A stretch of 64,000 bases of DNA, from positions 13,454,001-13,518,000 of the forward strand of contig WHVY01000001.1 in assembly GCA_022266195.1 (NCBI GenBank). The letters are read 5' to 3'. Position 1 is the stretch's first letter, and each line of letters begins with the position of its first letter. The position numbers and the translations under genes were made by a program. The notes below the pieces were generated by a model. It did not search any database, was not told where the DNA came from, and saw only the letters and a program-made list of their open reading frames with translations. Below are positions 60,788 to 64,000 of the stretch, in pieces. Origin of the DNA: Tetranychus cinnabarinus. Its lineage: Eukaryota; Arthropoda; Arachnida; Trombidiformes; Tetranychidae.

Positions 60788-63217
60788 ATGGTTTTTAATT
60801 TGTTCAAGAGTTCATCTTCACTAAAAGTGAACAGGTCAACATGTGGTCTCATTGTGTCAACCATTTTCCTATGTCTAGGATTAACTCTTTACGTGGGCCT
60901 TGATTACATTGTTGCTCAAGTTATTTACTCAAAGTTAACGTTATTACAATCTGATTCTGAATTATATGATAAATGGGTTAAAATTCCTATCCCTTTGTCT
61001 CTGAAGGTTTGGGTGTTCGAAGAAACTAACCCAGACGATATTTGGTCTGGCAAGAAACCTGTTTTACGTGAAAAGGGACCATACGTCTTTAGGTAAGTGA
61101 TAAACCCTTACTTTTCCTTTGTTGAATTAATCTTGACTATAATCTATTTGTTTCAGTCTATTTCGAGAGAAGAGAATTCTTGACAAAGATGAGGATAATG
61201 GTACAATCAAATATTCTGAACATAATCTGTATTTCTTCAATGAAAGTGAGTCGGTTGGATCTTTAGAAGACAAAATATTCACTCTCAATGTTCCAACAGT
61301 TGTAAGTTTCAAATTTAAATGAATATTTATATTAATCTTGTATTGTATGTCTGAATATTGCTTCAAAAATCTAATAATTTGCTACTCTTACAGACTATAG
61401 CGGATAAATTAGGCTCAATAGCATCTAAATTGCCTATGAAGAGTTTAACCGGAATCTCACTCGAGCTGATTGGTAATGGACTATTTGAAGCTCATAAGGA
61501 GCAGCTAATGGCCGAAATGACTGTCAATGAATTGCTGTTCAAAGGACAGAAAGTTAAAATTTTGAAAACATTGGAAACAGTATGGGCGCCTTTATCTCTA
61601 CTTGGAATCAAGTTTCCATCAACTGGGCTCAAGGATAACACTTATGGACTCTTTTATGGTCAGAATGCGACATTTGGTGATCCTTTAGAAATAGTTGGTC
61701 AAGGATCGAAACTGGGCTCTATTATTGCGTGGAGAAACAATAAGTAATTAATGATTCACTAGTTTCAAATAATGATTATTCAAAGGACCATGGTTATGAC
61801 ATGAGAAATACGTCCTCAAAATTACGCTTACATTTAACAAATTGTGAGTAAAATGTATTTTCAATTAATATTTTGAATCTCTTCAAACATCTAGAAAATT
61901 GAATATCTGGCCTGGAGATTCATGCAACAGGCTGAAAGGAACTGATGGAGCAGTGTTTTCACCTTATGTAGATAAAAACCAAGACATTTACATATTCATC
62001 CCTGATCTTTGTAGGTAAGAAATGATTGTTCAATCCTCTAATCCAATACATTCTTGTGTAAAAGTATTGTTGTTTGCTTGTTGATGTCTATGATTAAATG
62101 AATAATTTTCACTAGTAATTCAAAATCATAGTTAGAGATTCGCCCGTAAAATTGTTAATAATTCAGAAGAATATAGAAACAAAGCCAATTTGCGTCATTT
62201 CCTACGAAATATTGACATCTCGTCGAAGAATCAATCATAAGTTGATAACTCAGCAATTAACCAAACACTTTAGTATCGATAAAGGTATTGTAAAGGTGCA
62301 ATTGAACAACATCAATGAAAATAAAAAAAGATCAAAAGTAATCAAGATGAAGCAAAAGCCATTCAAGTTGACCATTAAAAGCTATTCATTACTTGATCAA
62401 TCAATTTTTGTATTTATCATAATTTTCACTGAAATCACTCTCAGGTTATCATGAGTAGCAAACTGCAAAGCATGGAGAGAAGTTTGATCGATTTCGACAA
62501 TTATAATGTTGTCAACTTCAATGAGCTAATAAATCATTCTCAATCGGAACATTTTTCCGATAAAAATTTATCGAGTAGCTTCTTTGAAAGCTTCTCTGAT
62601 TTCTCATTTTTGCAGAAAATAATTCCTTTGTAGTAATTTTAAATTAATAGTTTTATAGGCTGATATTTTTTCATTTCATGGTATCTTATTCAATCTAACA
62701 TGATCTACATTTGCTGGTAAAAATTACTTCTTTAATCATTGCAGCAAAAGTTCAACGTCCTTATACTTTTACACGAAGATGAATTATGGCTTATACCAAT
62801 TGAACCAAAAAACTTACTGCCTTTAAATATTTAATACAAATATTACAGAATAAGTGCGTGAGTTATGAACTTGATAACGATATTTTCGTTTATGAATATC
62901 TTCCCCTCTTTATCAGATACATCACTTTCAATTATGATAGCACCATTATTTTTAGAGGAATTAATGGATATCGCTTCGTGTTAAGTGATTTAACATTTGC
63001 CAACAAATATCGTTATCCATCAAATGATTGTTTCTGTCCCACTAAAGGATTTCCCTGTAATGCTGATGGCGTCACAAGCGTTGGACCTTGTAAAGCCAAC
63101 GCTCCAGTATATTTGTCTCGTCCTCATTTTCTTTCAGCTTCTAATTTTTTTTCGGAATCCATCGAAGGGCTAAAGCCAAATGAGTCTCTTCACCAGTCTT
63201 TTATTGACTTAGAGCCA
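60788..63217 (+). CDS. CD36/scavenger receptor class B family, 5' exons
   Basis: Five exons (60788-61092, 61157-61301, 61394-61743, 61895-62014, 62917-63217) join in phase to give the first 407 residues. The protein has a short cytosolic N-tail, a transmembrane helix (about residues 18-40, CGLIVSTIFLCLGLTLYVGLDY), and the CD36 ectodomain with KVWVFEETNPDDI, VLREKGPYVFR, GLFYGQNATFGD, IFIPDLCR, TFNYDSTIIFRGINGYRFV and a Cys-rich region (NDCFCPTKGFPCN). Such proteins bind lipids, lipoproteins or polyanions at the cell surface. The last exon here ends at a GTAAGT donor after LEPV, so the remaining ectodomain and second membrane helix must lie beyond the window; I found no further exon up to 64000. 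Confidence 0.9.
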
Positions 63218-64000
63218 GTAAGTTTCCAAGCGATTGCCTGACTTATATCATATCAATTTTTCATTAACCATCTGGTATAGTCAATGATCATTTCGTTTCT
63301 TTCCTCTTCGAACCCACAAAGCACTCTAATTTGTTTTATGTACCTTACAAGATACTTCCATGAAATTCCCGAGAAAGATTTGAATGAGATAGATGCCATT
63401 CGATAAAAGATGATGAGTTGTGAAAAAATTAATGCCTTTCTTTATGGTCAGCGATTCTGCGATATTTGCACATGGTCTCGGGTATTTCATGGGTTTCCTT
63501 GTTACTAACTTGAAGATTATCCTAGTAAAAAGCATGCCAGTACTAATGTTGAAACTGTTTTACATTTAAGTATCAAAGTCACATGGTTGTGACTCTGAAT
63601 TGAAATCAATTTCAATGCCCATCAGCCTATTATATTATCACTATTAATGTTAACTTCTTGATTGAAAGATAAACAGTATATTTCAAGTAATAAGACCAAT
63701 ATAAATTTCTGCACCTTAGTTAATACATGAGATTTAGTGCTATTCAATTGATTTGATTTAATAAATCGTGTGATCACAGTTACATGAGCTCAAAGTTTGA
63801 CAATTTTGCTGTATTTTCTGAATCGTGATAAGCAACATGAATTGAAATCAACATTGACTAATTGAAATACTTTGGAATTAAAAAATACTAATGATAAAAG
63901 AATAGTTAGGTGAATTTTAAAATTCTACCTGAAAAATTATGTCTAATTAGAGCTTAACATCAATAGCATAAACAGAAGAAAATTGAAAAAATTAAATTTT
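63218..64000. other. Intron or 3' flank of the CD36-like gene
   Basis: No further exon recognised; AT-rich sequence to the window end. Most simply the start of a long intron. Confidence 0.45.

Noticed and set aside
62152..62633. Two ORFs inside CD36 intron 4
   Set aside because: AT-rich, Lys/Asn/Ile/Ser-rich, overlap each other by a few bases in different frames, and show no family resemblance; the flanking exons splice in phase without them.
1..64000. tRNA, rRNA and CRISPR-like arrays
   Set aside because: I looked for T-loop GTTCGA-type boxes with paired stems and for regularly spaced identical repeats and found none that held up; this is a eukaryotic region.

Overview
This is an AT-rich nuclear genomic window from a eukaryote. 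It has spliced genes with GT-AG introns, metazoan signalling genes (TOR, G-alpha-o, Atg1/ULK, CHIP, RNF121, Serinc, CD36, ELOVL) and no operons. Compact genes, many of them intronless or intron-poor, and short intergenic gaps suggest an arthropod with a small genome. A mite or other arachnid is my best guess, from gene style and protein similarity recalled from memory rather than from any search.

Layout, left to right. 1-4258 (+): 3' two exons of the TOR kinase gene, cut by the left edge. 4845-8328 (+): complete G-alpha-o in three exons. 8329-10077: non-coding, with a purine-rich tract followed by a long pyrimidine-rich tract. 10078-18455: a large inverted duplication. The right arm (15686-18455) carries an intact, intronless ethanolamine kinase; the left arm (10078-11714) keeps the flanks but only about 180 bp of that gene. 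The spacer between the arms holds CHIP (-), a decayed copy of part of the large gene at 36-41 kb, and a broken FKBP14-like gene (-). 19171-20292 (+): RNF121. 21235-25449 (-): Atg1/ULK in five exons, possibly with an extra 5' coding exon at 25.7 kb. 25.7-35.3 kb: mostly non-coding, with a three-copy motif, one small unidentified ORF (32390-32662) and a shrunken copy of the ULK 5' region. 35334-35811: a hAT-like MITE inserted into the last codons of a large coiled-coil, proline-rich protein gene (35798 to about 42.1 kb, -). 44717-44977 (-): small C2H2 zinc-finger ORF. 45766-48517 (-): secreted trypsin-like protease in four exons. 50139-51539 (+): MFS transporter. 51562-53930: a non-coding palindrome with a 319 bp perfect inverted repeat. 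54899-58900 (+): Serinc in nine exons, with an intronless ELOVL elongase nested antisense in intron 4. 59228-59671: a CpG-rich MITE with TA target sites. 60788-63217 (+): 5' five exons of a CD36/SR-B receptor, cut by the right edge.

Functionally, TOR and Atg1/ULK are opposing arms of nutrient-controlled autophagy and happen to lie in one window. Serinc, ethanolamine kinase, ELOVL and CD36 all touch lipid handling, but I see no evidence that any of these are co-regulated. The most striking theme is structural. Four gene-containing segments each have a shrunken, internally deleted copy elsewhere in the same 64 kb, and a MITE has replaced the C-terminus of a large gene.
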